Assembly (NCBI GenBank): GCA_018340805.1
Contig: JACMZG010001863.1
Coordinates: 21,480,085-21,544,084, forward strand
Source: Microvelia longipes
Taxonomy: Eukaryota; Arthropoda; Insecta; Hemiptera; Veliidae
DNA length: 64,000 nucleotides
Direction: 5' to 3'
Numbering within the stretch: position 1 is the first letter of the stretch; every line of letters begins with the position of its first letter. Positions 36,614 to 53,900 of the stretch are shown in pieces. A model generated the notes under the pieces. The model made no database searches and was not told the DNA's origin. It saw nothing but the letters and a program-made list of their open reading frames with translations. The position numbers were made by a program, and so were the translations under genes.

Positions 36614-39600
36614 GCATTCTTATTCTTATCTTAAGTAATGTTCTTGAATACTGTTCTTAGTTAATTTAAAAAAAAAATTATTGTAAAAAAACAATCTGGA
36701 GGACTATGGAAAGTGCTTGAAATAAATATTTATGATTTTCACAAATGTTATTTTCTTTATTTTTGCCGTAATAGAGTATAAAATTACACTTGTGTAACAA
36801 TTTTGTAATTAAAACTAATTTTTATTTAACTCAAATAAGATTTTTCTAGAAAACTTTAACAGGGAATTTAAGGACTTACAAATTCCTTTTTTATGTAGAT
36901 AATTCAAATCCATCTAATAAGACTACTCCAGATTACTGATTTTTTTTACCTTAAAATCCCTAAATCCAAAAAACTAATGAGGCACAGAAGGAAAACTCAT
37001 AGCCTCTATGAATTAAGCCATAAATAGACATGCAAATAAGGTTGATGATTTTTATGTAAAGTTATTACCTTTGGAACGTCCATTATATACATGCCACATA
37101 CAAATAAAAACATTAAAAGGTGTCTTTATTTACAAAACAAATAAAACATTATTAAAGTAATATATAAGAGATTAGAGATTGTACAATTGAGATCATTTTT
37201 TGTTTTGAAGTTAGGTAAGGTAATGAAATATTAATTTTATTTTTAATAACTGATTTCTAATCTTACAACTAAATGCCTTGATTAAAACATAATAAAAGTT
37301 ATAAATTACTAATAGAAAGTCTTTCTTTCTTTTCGTTACCCTTGTTCTATTATGTTAAACTTATTTGTAAAATAATTTAGTTTCCTAATTTAATTTTTAT
37401 ACCTACCTTTCTTTTTCATGTAACCAAAGAGTATAATTACTTCAATAAGAAATTAAATGTATAATATCAGTTTTTGTTTCCTTGAATATTGTTTGTATAT
37501 TTTAAAATTTGTTTCAATTTCTTCAAAAGAAATATTGTACTTAATTGTGTATTTTATAAAAATATTATATTTTTATTAGAAATATAGAATGGGTATTTTT
37601 GTTTATCCTAGATGTGTAGTTTATTCGTTTATATTTGAACATTTTTAAATTACCATGAGTTACACTAAAAAATAAACTTAAAATTTGTGATAAATTAAGA
37701 AAATTATCTTTTTTTGTTATAAATTTTATAAAATAATAACAAAAAGAAAATGTATATTCAAAAGAATAGGTTCAAGCTACCAAGTGCTTAAAGAGAGAAT
37801 GGAATAATAAAATATTTATCTATTTAATTATTAAAAGTTTTTCATTTTATATTTTTTACATAGACTATAGTTAGGTTAAAAAATTCTAAAATCTAGAGGC
37901 AGAATAATAAAGTAACTTAAAATGTGTACTAGCTAAGGCACAACTTGATCCAAAAAACATAACAAAAAGCTCATTCTAGGAGTTATATATAGATGGCTGT
38001 ACAATATTCATGATGTTGGCAATACTGACGATGATACGGCAGATCATAACCCCCACCCCTCCAAATAAACTCATAACTAAACATAGGTAATGAAAACAAG
38101 TTAATTCATTTAAATTTGATGGCGTTATTTAAGCAAGAGTTTATGCTGTTTAGTTTTGTATTGTTAGTTAGTTGATGCTGTTTGTATGCTCTTACGTTAA
38201 GTCAGTTTACAAAGAAATTCCCATCATAAAGAATAGGGTTTAAAAAAATTTGTTTGAGTCAGGAACCCAAAGGCATTGATGGCAGGTTTTAACATGTTAA
38301 CTGAGGGAATGTGTTGCACCTTTATAAGGCTAGTTTAAAACGATAACCTTCAAAGTTTGTAAAAATATTCAATTTGTATAGACACAACAGCAAATAAATT
38401 GATTGTGACAAAAGCTTGTAATGATTTCAGTAATTATTGGAATAACGATTAAACACAACCCAAACGTTAATGTTTTTTCTATTTTTATGTAACTTTTAGT
38501 CAGGCTTTAACCCCTATAAATAATTAGTTAAAAATTTTAAACTATTAGGCCTCTAATAACCAAGCTGTACATTTTTACCTGTAAACTCTTCAAAGTGGTA
38601 ATCTTAAAAGTCAGAAAGAAAACACCCTTTCCCACCTAAATGCGGTTAATGTATTCATACTTTAAAGAGAGTTGTAAAATAAATTTGTCTCTAAATTGAA
38701 GATAAAATAATAGTTTAAATTTTTTTTTTCTCTTTTAAGCAACTGGACAGTTATTTCTATTTCAGTACTTTAATAAATTTGTAATAATTAAAATAATAAC
38801 AAGTCCTTGTTTTTATTATCAGTCTAAATGTACTTATACTATTAGAAATATAGTGTTGATTATTCAAAATAATAATTTTTGTAACAAAAAGTTTAAGTAA
38901 TAATTATGTTTATTAATATTTATACATAAAAACATGTGAAATTACCATATTTAGTTAATACATATGTTAGATTAGGATGAAATTGAGCGTCAGGTATGTA
39001 ATAAGTTGGTTTTTATTTTTGTTGAAATGCCAGTCTAATCTAAGCACCACTATGACGAGTCAAGTTTTATAAGGGAATGTGGTTTTAAAGCACCCCTTAT
39101 CTGTTAAATATAAGCTTACATAATAAACAGGATTCTTTTGCCAGCTCAGAAGTCTCTTTTATATTTTTTGTTTATTTATAATTATATTTGTAATCTCCCC
39201 AACAGGCATAAGGTAAAAATACCTTATGCCAAGTTATTAAACATAAGGTAACGTATGTTAAAAAAAGGTTCAAACTATCTAATCAGATATTTAAAGCATA
39301 AAACCACTTACCCATAGAAAACAAATTAAGAAACTTCCTGTACAATTTGTAAGAAAATTATTTCTCCAACCACTTTGTATAACAACTAATTCATGACCAA
39401 AATATGCATAAAATGCATTTGTCATATTATTTTTTTGACTATGCAAAGCCTCGTAATTTTAAATTCTTTAATGAGGGTTTATTTTAAATTTTGCACCCAA
39501 TCTAACGACAAAGTTCTATGATTTGTGCTCTTAATAAAACTTAATCAAGAAATGCTGAAGAGGAAAGGGGATATAAAATTAACTTTAATTGAAAAACATA

Positions 39601-40310
39601 TCTCCAGTTTTAAGCTAAATATATGAAACATCTGAGACAGCACTCCTTTGATAAATTTTCACAATTTACCTATTTTTAACTATACAAGTGCTTAAATGGA
39701 GATGTAATCCCAGTAATGCATGAGTCTTTGAAATCATGATACATAAATGTAGGCATTGTTTAAGCAAATAAATATTAGACAAGATTGGCAGCCTTGGTTT
39801 TTTCTTTAATTAACTTAGAAAAAGTTATTTCACATTTGATCTATTTTAAACCCCCCCCCCCCCCTAAGTTGGACAGATTTAAAGAATTTCTCCGTCAAGT
39901 GGGTAGTTTAGATCAGATTATCCTGTTAATTTTATTAATTTATGTTATCCTGTTATGTTAATAAGACTTTTTAATTTAAAATTAATCATTATGTTACATA
40001 ACTCTGTAGATATTATTAGAATGCAGTCAAATAAGCATGTCAATCTTTAACCTATAACCTGTTGAATATTCAGTAAATAATAAATAAAACTACAAGATTG
40101 ACCTAGTTATTATACTAAACTGTGTATTAGATTTATTTTATTTATAACTTACTAACAATAAAAACCAAATGACAAATAAAATTTGTTCTTTTATAGTTAT
40201 GTGTTTTAATATTACCTCTCTAAAGACTTGATTTTGTTTTAATGAGAATAAACATTAACACTCTGAGTTAATGGAATGTGAAATCTTAAGTCTTGAGCAA
40301 CAGAGTCTTG
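36614..40310. other. Intergenic stretch downstream of FAM110
   Basis: No splice-supported exon on either strand. A C run is at about 39850-39866. Otherwise plain AT-rich sequence. Confidence 0.45.
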
Positions 40311-40589
40311 AACTTAACTAGCCTTTTATTCTACAAAAAGAAACAAATAGTTTACTTTGTACTTAATATATTTTGACCATCATTGTGGTCATTTCAGAAT
40401 ATATAAAACATAAAAACCAAAACAACAAATAACTCAGAGAATTAACAGAGATAAAAATCAAAATATAACAACAAAATAATATTTGTTGTTTTGGTTTTCA
40501 TGTTTTATGACCACAATGATCGTCGAAATATATTAAGTACAAAGTAAAGTCTTTGTTTCTCCTTGTAGAATAAAAGCCTAGTTGAGTTA
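40311..40589. mobile_element. 279-bp imperfect hairpin MITE
   Basis: AACTTAACTAG, CTTTTATTCTACAA and TTTACTTTGTACTTAATATATTT at the left are inverted at the right. The inner arms pair ACCAAAACAACAAAT with ATTTGTTGTTTTGGT. Confidence 0.7.
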
Positions 40590-41069
40590 GTATTGTTTTA
40601 CAAACAGAATTCTACAAAATTACTGGTGCCAGTAAGAAGTTGTATTGAGCATGTTTATTATCTTTCTTGATAAATCAGAAATGGGATCCTAATTAATAAC
40701 AAATTTATATTTACAATCTAAGAAATTGGACCGTTCAGGCCCAAGTTATTTGCCAATAATGCAACTTAAAACGGTCACATTGAACTGAAATTAGTTTCAA
40801 TAGTTTTAGAATGCCCAAGACCATAAGAAAACCTTTAAGGTTCTGCTTAGATCGTTGTAGTTCTGTGGGAGCCATATTTGTCTTGTCTGTCAGGGACAGT
40901 AGGCTAACAAGGGCAGAACAAGTACGGATATATGTATATAAATGTCTATATTTGTGGATTTTTGTAAACAGGCTATCTTTCGAAAGATTACTATTTTTGA
41001 TCAAACTTGGTGCAAATCAATCTTGGGAAGGACATGATCCCTATTGAAAACCATATTCCATACAGTAAT

Positions 41070-41101
41070 AATTATTTTGAACCATATGGTTCAAAATAAT
41101 T
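41070..41101. repeat. Perfect 32-bp palindrome
   Basis: AATTATTTTGAACCAT is followed directly by its exact inverse with no spacer. Role unknown. Confidence 0.85.
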
Positions 41102-43090
41102 CTGGTGCAGAGGTCCGCTTATTAATCCAATTTTTGTGAATATATTTAATTACCTGAGCAGTAGCGTCACAACTTTTTATTTATTTTTTTTGGAATTTTT
41201 CAAAGAAAATGTGCTAAAAAGTAGCATAAGGTGAGTTTCTAATGAGTGGAAATAATGTTGTGCTATGTAGTGTATAATCTGTGGGATAAATATGAATTTT
41301 TTTTTTAAATTTCCAAAAAAAAAATGTATATTTTTTTTGGTATCAGGAGGCTATTAAGGTATAAAGGACCAATCTTGATCGATCCCCCTCCCTCACAACA
41401 TCTATCCTTCCAACGACCTTTTTAGCGTCATTTTCATGATGAAAATTCACTAAAAAAAGAATATTACTTATTTGTCACCCAACTGATTAAAAGAGTAAGC
41501 TTTAATTCTACATAGAGAATAAAATGCTATGATACATAGAATTAAATCTACTTTGAGTAATTAAAGGCCAGTCACTGTTTAAACAAGAAGCATAGGGCCT
41601 CTTGGCCACTTCGCAGTGCCAGGGGCAACTTTGCGGCCACATGGTTATTGTCCTACATCAGTTTGTCATATTGCAATTCATATAAGTAGCATACTGTCCC
41701 GATATAAGCTAATTTTCAAATGTATTAGTCAAGAGTAGTAGTAGTTAGTATTAGAGTGTAGCCCTATCTAAACACTTTTTACAATGTTTAGTGGGTTAAT
41801 GACGTTACACATATTTCATAAACAATAGGGTTCAGGACATTAACAACGTTAATTTCTGTACCAAGTATCATGCCAAAGCGAGAAAGGTATTGTGTCCCAT
41901 AGACACATCAGGGAACAAAAATCTTGTTAATAAGAAAAATTTAGGTATTTCCACAAAATCCAACCTCCTATGTGACCCAATAACTTATATTATATAATAT
42001 ATAACTAAGTTATATAATATATATATAACTTAAGCTCCAGGAACTGACCACGTGTATGTCTTTAATAAAGTGAATGACACCATGGACGTTATAAGGGATA
42101 GAGAAATAGGAGCAAACCTATTTAACCATATAACCATGGTTATAGCAAAAAATCACCTCCCCCAATCTCATTTTCCTATGAAAATTCATTAAAATGTGCA
42201 CTAAATGCAAGTTACTTAGCAAGGAACAAGGATAAATAGTTTACTCAACATTCTTCAGTTTGTTGTTCAGTGTTTGGCACGATTTTAGTAACCTTTGGTG
42301 CTTAGTCAATTAAAATAAAACAGTTAAAAACAGAATTACTATAAACTATTAGTTTTTAACCTTATCAATAAACAAAACAATAGAAAATCATCGGGAGGTA
42401 AGTTTACCCCTAAGACCTGCACAGTCAATGTAATGATTGTAAGCATGGGCTATTTGTTTCACAATGGATTCTTCTATTTTTTATTATCCTAAGCAGGATC
42501 ACTTTTATGGCAAATGAACCTGATGTGTCATCCCCTTTATTCAAAATCCTTGGTGTATAAGAAGAAAACATTTTTTGTTTAATTGAAATACCTCTCTAAA
42601 GTAGAACCAGGTAAAATATAAGCAAGCATAAAAGAATATAAATAATTATTAATTTGATTATTGGTCTTCATGATACTTCTATAGTTTATATATAACTATT
42701 ATATAATAGTATATGACATAGTTAGATTTCTCCTAACTCATCTTAACTATGTAGTACATGAATATGCTTGGAGATTACAAGCAAAATATTGTATGGAAAT
42801 AAAATAATTTAACAGCCGATATAAAGTCTCTTCAATGTCCTAACCTATAAACAATATAAAAAATTCCTTCTAAATTTAGAAAATCTATAAGACCGAACAC
42901 TAAAACTAAGTAAATCGATTAAGTTATCAGTATTTAAAGGAGTGTGGTTAACTAATGGTGTGAAATCCACCTTAGAAATATTTTATCATAAAATTTTAAT
43001 GAGACTAGCAAAAATGGAATTCAACAGGGTCCTCCCACAGTCTCAATGAGGTATCAGAAAAAAGGAACGAAGGTTTAATCAGTAGATAAA
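41102..43090. other. Intergenic stretch between FAM110 and RpS20 3' ends
   Basis: No supported gene. A TA-rich patch lies at about 41980-42030. Confidence 0.4.
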
Positions 43091-43095
43091 AAGTT

Positions 43096-43101
43096 TATAT
43101 T
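43096..43101 (-). terminator. Weak RpS20 polyadenylation signal candidate
   Basis: AATATA on the minus strand, about 40 nt after the RpS20 stop, is the closest AATAAA-like hexamer. It is a variant, so the real cleavage site may lie elsewhere. Confidence 0.25.
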
Positions 43102-43139
43102 TACAGTAGTCACAGTAAACATTACATCAAAGTGAGATC

Positions 43140-47037
<3,898 letters not shown>

Positions 47038-47927
47038 GATTCTTTACAAAGCTGGTCTACTTTGAGATGAAGCAAACAAAATAAGCAATAAATTTGCTGG
47101 TCGAGATGATTAATTTTCACAAAAGAAAATTAACCAGCGCTGTTCCAGCAAGAATACACTCGGCACAGGGATTGCTGACAAAATGGCCGTAATCAAGCAT
47201 GTCACAACTGCTACTTCACTTTTCACCAGATAATACAGTGCTAAGTTGCATCTCTTCCTTTAATGCCCTTACATATCATATAAAGAGAAATTATGTAAAA
47301 AATATTAATTTAAACGTTATATGTACAATACAAATACAGGAAATTACTTACTTGTTAAACATTTTACTGTTCATTAATCTATTAGTAAGCAAACTATTTA
47401 AATTTTGCTTTGCAGCTGCTTGTACAAATTGGTTTTGACCGAAACACCAATATACAGTGTTGCTAAAACCTACATTTGACTTAAAAGAAAAAAAGTAAAC
47501 AAAAGATTTGTTTTTCCAAAAAAAGTGAAAAACTTATGGGGGTACTTTTTTTGAACTTTTCCAAATTTTCTTACCCCCATTAATTTTTTGCAGATGTAGA
47601 TTCTTTTTTGGAAAGACGCAGTCGGTATCGTTGACCTAGTTTTTTTTATTAATTAACTTCATAGTAAAATTTGTTATTTATATTTTAGTAAATATTCGTT
47701 ATTTTAAATTGTTTTTAATTTGTTATCAACTGATAAAAATTGGTGTAAACAGGATTACTGCTAATTAAAAGAGGTCAAAATATTTTTTAATATTTTGAAA
47801 CTTTATATTTCTTTTTAACTCTTGTAAAACTAGGATCTTAAAATAATGAATTGCTACTTCGTTTATTGTTTTTGTTAGCATTCTCAAGTTACCATGTCAA
47901 TTGGTCAAAGTTCCTATGACATAAACC
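47038..47927. promoter_or_regulatory. Divergent intergenic region between RpS20 and the zinc-finger gene
   Basis: These 890 bp separate the two oppositely directed start codons and must hold both promoters and 5' UTRs. Visible elements are a sense-strand pyrimidine run for RpS20 (47120-47129), a YY1/Pho-like CAAAATGGC at about 47179-47187, and upstream ATGs before the zinc-finger start, for example at 47894. The ATG at 47894 opens an 18-codon reading frame that overlaps the main start. No TATA box is clearly placed. Confidence 0.5.
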
Positions 47928-50900
47928 ATGTTGCCTTCAAGTTGTCTTAATGTTGTTCTGGAAGAAGTTGAGGGTCAAGTTGATACAGCCAAGACTGACT
48001 TAGAACCAAAGTGAGTATATCATTAAAAGTTTTATCATTCTATTGGCAATGCTAAAGAGAAGTCTCTCAATTGCTCTCTACAAACACTACGTACACACAG
48101 TGTATCAAAAACGCCAATTGTTTTTAATCTACTCATTAGATATCCTGTATAAGTACGTTCACACATACTTAAGATCCACGGATCGTATTGGATACGATCT
48201 CTTAATATGGTAATATTAGGCGTATGAACCATGCGGAGGGGATCCAATCGCATACGCTAGAACTAGGGAGATGGCATCTAAATGGATCCCCCCGATACAC
48301 TGTATGTACCGTCAGAGACGATCGTATGTACAGATAACCTTCTCGTTGAACTTTTATATCACTTCAATATTACCGTTTTTTATTAAATAACTTTTGGAAT
48401 ATTATTTTTTTAGTGTAACTTTATTATTATGCAAAGTAATCACAATTTAATTAAATATATTTTTTGTTTTAAACTTCCTTATAACCAAAAGTGAACCTTC
48501 ACTTTTGGCGAGATCAGCTATCACGTAATCTCACTCAATCGACTAAACAAAGACGCTGTAAGAACCGTGAAGTTAGTTGACTGTATTGCATACATATCCC
48601 ATATGATCGCCTGTTAAATACGCTGTGTGTATGTAGTAAATTTTGAGGGAATCCAATCCCATACACTAGAACAAAGGAGATAAAATCTAGGCTGATACAT
48701 ACAGTATAAGAACCGTGAGATACAGTTATATTTTGAGTTTAGCTGTTTTAGTGATCTATTATTTTCCTTTAAAACACTACAGTGATCAAAAGCCGGCAGT
48801 AGAGACAGGGTTTTGACTCCAACCCTTTACACGGTCCTGAGCAAATTCTTTGCTATTATTCACCTGCTCTAACTACTAGTTCAAGCGGCTTTTCTTTTTT
48901 TTAGTTTAGCGCTTAGTAAATAGTTTTAATTTTTATAGGTTTTATTAAATTCCTGACACAATATAATTGTGCTAGAGACACCTAGGAAATGTAACAAGCA
49001 AAATGCAATACTACATCTGGAGACTGTTTCATCATTCAACATTTGTTATTATTGATGGCTTAACATAATTTAATGTCCCACTTTGTTTCATTACGTCTAA
49101 CTCATCAGAGTGCCAACAGAGCCTGAAATCACTCTGACCTTCAATTAAATTCCGAAGAATATAATGTAAAGTATTTACCAGAGGAAGTACAGGTCATCGT
49201 TGTCGAGCCAACAATGATGACGAATGTCGAATGTGAAGGAACAGTTCCCAGATTTAGCATTGCATTTTGCTTGTTACATTTCCTAGGTGTCTATCACAGA
49301 ATTATATTGTGTCAACTTTTCATGTTTTGCAAAACTCAGAGGATCAAATGATACATGTATGTTAATAAATAAATTATAAAAACTGTTGAAATACTACCAA
49401 AAATATAACAAAAATCTCTAATTTACAACCTAAAACACAAAAAAACATTAAAATTTTACTTTTTTCCATGTTGTAATGTTTATGATATTGGCAGACTTAA
49501 AAATCAAGCATGCACTATCAAACTATAGATGATATAAAGTAGCTTAATGAGAGCTATGCTAGTCTCTTTTTCTAAAACAACTTTATATTACATATAGTTT
49601 GATAGAGTATGCTTGATTTAGAAGTCTACGTTTATCTTAAATTTGATAACATGGAAAAATATGCAATTTCAAGCTTTTTGTGCATTTAAGGATGTAAATT
49701 AAAGATTTTTGTTGTATTTTCAGTAATTTTTGAACAATTCTATAGGTTTTATTGAACTAATTTTAATGGATATAACATTGATTTGTCTCAAATTAAAAAA
49801 AAAAAACATAAAAAAGAGCCGTTCATATTTTTTTTGTAAAACTAATGAGAAGAGTGATATAGGGGAAAACTGATTTTGGAGCCATTTTCCGGACTTTAAA
49901 GGGGTCTAGGTGCCAACTCGATGATCACGTTTTTTGCATCTGGCCCTTGACATTTTTTCTGGAACTAATTTTAAATGAATAATTTTGATCGAACTCTATA
50001 TAATACTCCTATAGAATGCCCACAAAATTGTATATACCCTAAAGAGATTCTTTATTATTTTTATAGTTATAGTTGTTTAAGAGATTTGATAAGTTCGCCT
50101 CTAAGACAGGATTTAAGTATTCCAGGATTTGATAATTCACTGGCTAAGTCTAATAATAACAATAATAATGAAGCATTTATTGGACTTGATTATGGTAAGA
50201 AGCTGCCTGAGGCTTTTCTATCAGAGTGCACTGTTGAACCCTGCAAACCTTCCTACAGGTAATCATTAGATTGAATTTTTAAAAAAATGAGTTTATGAGG
50301 TTGCTGTCATTAAGGGATAAGTGGTTTTTGAAAGTATATGTTCCGATTTTATGGATTGACATTTATATCCATGTGTAAACAAATCACGATTTTCTCGACT
50401 AAAACATTTTGAAATTCGCTGATAGTGTGGCAGTATGCCACTTACATAAAGTAGTAATATGACAAACTGATATGATATAACAACCCAGGCGGGGGGAAGA
50501 GGGCTCTTACATAATAAATATTTATATTTAATTAAATGTCACCAGACACTGATAACAGTTCATTTTAAGTTGATTTCCCTACTTTTTTGGACCAAAGACT
50601 TGGTGGGGAGTTTTTATTACATATGTGGATTCAGGGTATTCGCCGCAGGGCGAATACCCTGAAGGGTTGGAAGGCCCTAAAACAGGCATTATTATTATTA
50701 TGTGGATTTTGAATAATATGTATTATGCTGAGTAAATTTTAAGAATAATGTATTGTAGAACCTCAAGAATAATGAGCATATTAATTATTATTGGAAATTA
50801 GTAAATCAGTATTTTGTTTCAGAAAAATTCTTGCTGAGCCTAGATTTGAAGTTCTTTTATTGCCTGTAAGTTGACAGTCTTTTTATGTCTGTTGTTTTTA

Positions 50901-53900
50901 AAAGAGGTTGATTAATTAAAAATAAAGAGATAGGACGTATGGTTTTATTAGGACATATGGTTATATTAAAACATATGGTTTTATTCATAGAGATATATAG
51001 TAGAGGGTGCATAGCCTATCTCAATCCATTGAGAGGCCTGCTGCATCGTTTTGGGGCTGCCAAGGGCTCTGTGTAACCTCATTGAAACCTCCTTCAAGAG
51101 TTAAGTTTATAATAAATCAACTATTTTTGGCTTACTGCACTTTTTTGTGTTTTGATTTGTATTTTTAACATTCTCCTATATAAGTTACTGTAATTTTGTA
51201 CTGATTATTTGATTGTATTTCTAAGTAAAAGTGGTCAGGTTACTTTTTCGATGTTCAAAATTTAACCTATAGGGCCCTTTATAGTAATAATATCTCTATG
51301 GTTTTATTCACCAATCAGTTGTGGTTGTACCAAAAAATATTAAAGTTAAAAAATTAATTTTAAGTTAAAAAAATTGTTGTGTGGATGGTTATTTATTCTT
51401 CTTGATTATTTTGACTTCATCTTTAACTCTTCCTTCTTCTTCCTTTTTGATGCTACCAGTTGCTTTTTGGGTTTCCTACCTTGTTCTACTCAACCAGTTT
51501 CATGGTTTAAAGAATTAGCCAACATTTAGATAATTGTCTATCTAGAAATTCATTAAGCATGAGTGATGAGCTTTGCATCATGTTGTGGGTAATTTGAACT
51601 ATTTATTTTTTTAAATATAAATAAATAAATGGAGTTAAACATTTTATTGATACAGGTGATGTTGTTTACACAAAGGATTTTTAGAATATTAAGTAAATTA
51701 ATGTTAAATTAATAAATTTTTATTTTTATTAGAATTTTCACTTTGTAAATGCTTTTTATTTTCTCAAAGAAAAATAAATTGTGCATGTAAAGTGTATTTA
51801 TTCTTTTATGTATTTGTTTTTAGATCTATAAATGCGGTAATAATGAAAATTATGAAACTAATGATAGAAATGGAGATTGGAGGGTAAGTTGTAAATTAAA
51901 TATAATTCAATTGATAATTAGTATTAAAGACAAATTTAAGGTGTCAGGGAGGGATGAAATCAACCATGTGATGTCACAGAGTAAAGGCTTGCTTTATAAG
52001 AGCTAAACAAAACAAACTCAAAAGAGCTCTATTTTAAGATTATTCTATATTCAAAATAGTACGAATACTTATTGCTTAAACCTAGACTACATATCTATTT
52101 ACAATATATGATACTAGATTGTATTTAGAACATAACTAAAAAAGAACTCATACTCCAAGAGCCAGGTCTAAAAAATGTGATTCATTTTGCACTACTTAAA
52201 ATATACCTTAAATTATGAAGGAAAACCATGGTCTGGCTACCCAGATTGGAGCACTTCATCTGAATGAGCTCCCTCAAAATTTTAGAGAATCGCAAAAATT
52301 CCAGTTTTCTTGTAATGTGTGGTTTCCTGTAGGTCATGTGCAAAACATAAAGAAAACATTTCTTAAAGCTAAAATAAATGAGTGTTTTTTCGTCAAACTT
52401 GGATGACTACAACTAAAACTATGACATTTATTTAATGGCCAAAAAATTAACAAAAAGCCAATATTTGTTCAAAGTAATTCGCTGACTTAGAATAAATTAA
52501 CCATTTTTTGTGTGTGTTTTTGAAAGAACCATAATTTTTGTTGGATAAAACAATAGTTTCATAGAACATTTTATAACCTTTAAAAAATGTTCTCTTCGTG
52601 TTTTGTATACAATCTATAGGGAACTATCTATTTTTTTATTTTAAGAAAACTGAAAATTGTTCGATTTTATAAAATTTTGAACATGTGCAATCATATGAAA
52701 GGTTCCGCACTAGATTGGCAGACTATATTTTTTCTTCATAATATTAAGTATATTTTCAGACAAATTTGGTTTGAAGTAGTTCAAAATGAGTCTTATTTTT
52801 CAGCTCTTGGACTATCAATAAAAAGTGTCACTTTAGAGCTCCCATGAGCTCCTAAGTGAGGGTTTATCTTCAAGTTTTGTCTTGTTTGTTTGCATTTTTT
52901 GCGTTTTTATAATTTTATTACTTTCAAAGAAATTTGTATAAAAATGAAAATGCTTTGTAATTATTCAAAATATTTATTAGTTTCCATCCAAGTCAGAATA
53001 TTAAGCATTCCGAGGATGAAAAGAGTGCTTAAATCACATCTTTACTATTTGATATTGAAAATTCTCGATTACAGAAATTTTATTATCAGTTTAAATCTTG
53101 TTTAACCGTGAATGAAATTTAATAATAATGTATCTCTGATAAATATTACAACTTCATTAGGAATAAATTGTGATATAGTTTGAATATAATAATATAAAAT
53201 GAAATAAGATTACACTGTTACCCAGACACAGTAACGTTAGTGTTAGATACAGAGTTAATGGATCTAGTTAGGTCATCCTTTTTGCTGTAGATTTCACTAT
53301 CATATCAATGATGATCGTCAAAATTATGTATTATATAATATTACCAACTCAATAAAATTGTATTGATAAAAATCGTATAAATTTGTATTGTATTGGTATT
53401 CATGTTATTCAAAACTTAATAGTATCAAATGATACTAATAAAATATGTTTTTTATTTACTATTTTTATAATTTGTTTGTTATGCAAGGTGGCTGAGAGTG
53501 AAAGAGGGAATGAAGACTGGTTAGAACACAGTTCCGGAGAGATAGGAGCTATACCAGAAGTAGAGGCGGTTTATTCAGATCATGATTCTCAGTCAGACCA
53601 GGAAATAGTGTTTCAAAATCATTGCAAAGTGTGTATTAGTATTATACTACAAATTTTTAAAATATATATAAATGATACATACCTGATCACTTTTGATTTG
53701 TTTAAAATATTATAATTAATATTGACTTAACTTAATGGTTAAATGTTTGTATCTCATGGTTGCGTAGTTTGCCTTTCAGAATATAAATAGCTAAGGATTT
53801 AGGGTTGAGTGACATTTCATAAGCAAGGCTAATACTTAAACAACATACATTTACTTAATAAACTGTAAAGAACTTTTTGTTTGTTTTATTTATAATCTGT

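Noticed and set aside
49975..50066. ATG at 49975 as the start of the zinc-finger gene
   Set aside because: It is in frame with exon 2 and remains a possible alternative start. The acceptor at 50065-50066 matches the phase of the exon ending at 48010, so the spliced model was preferred.
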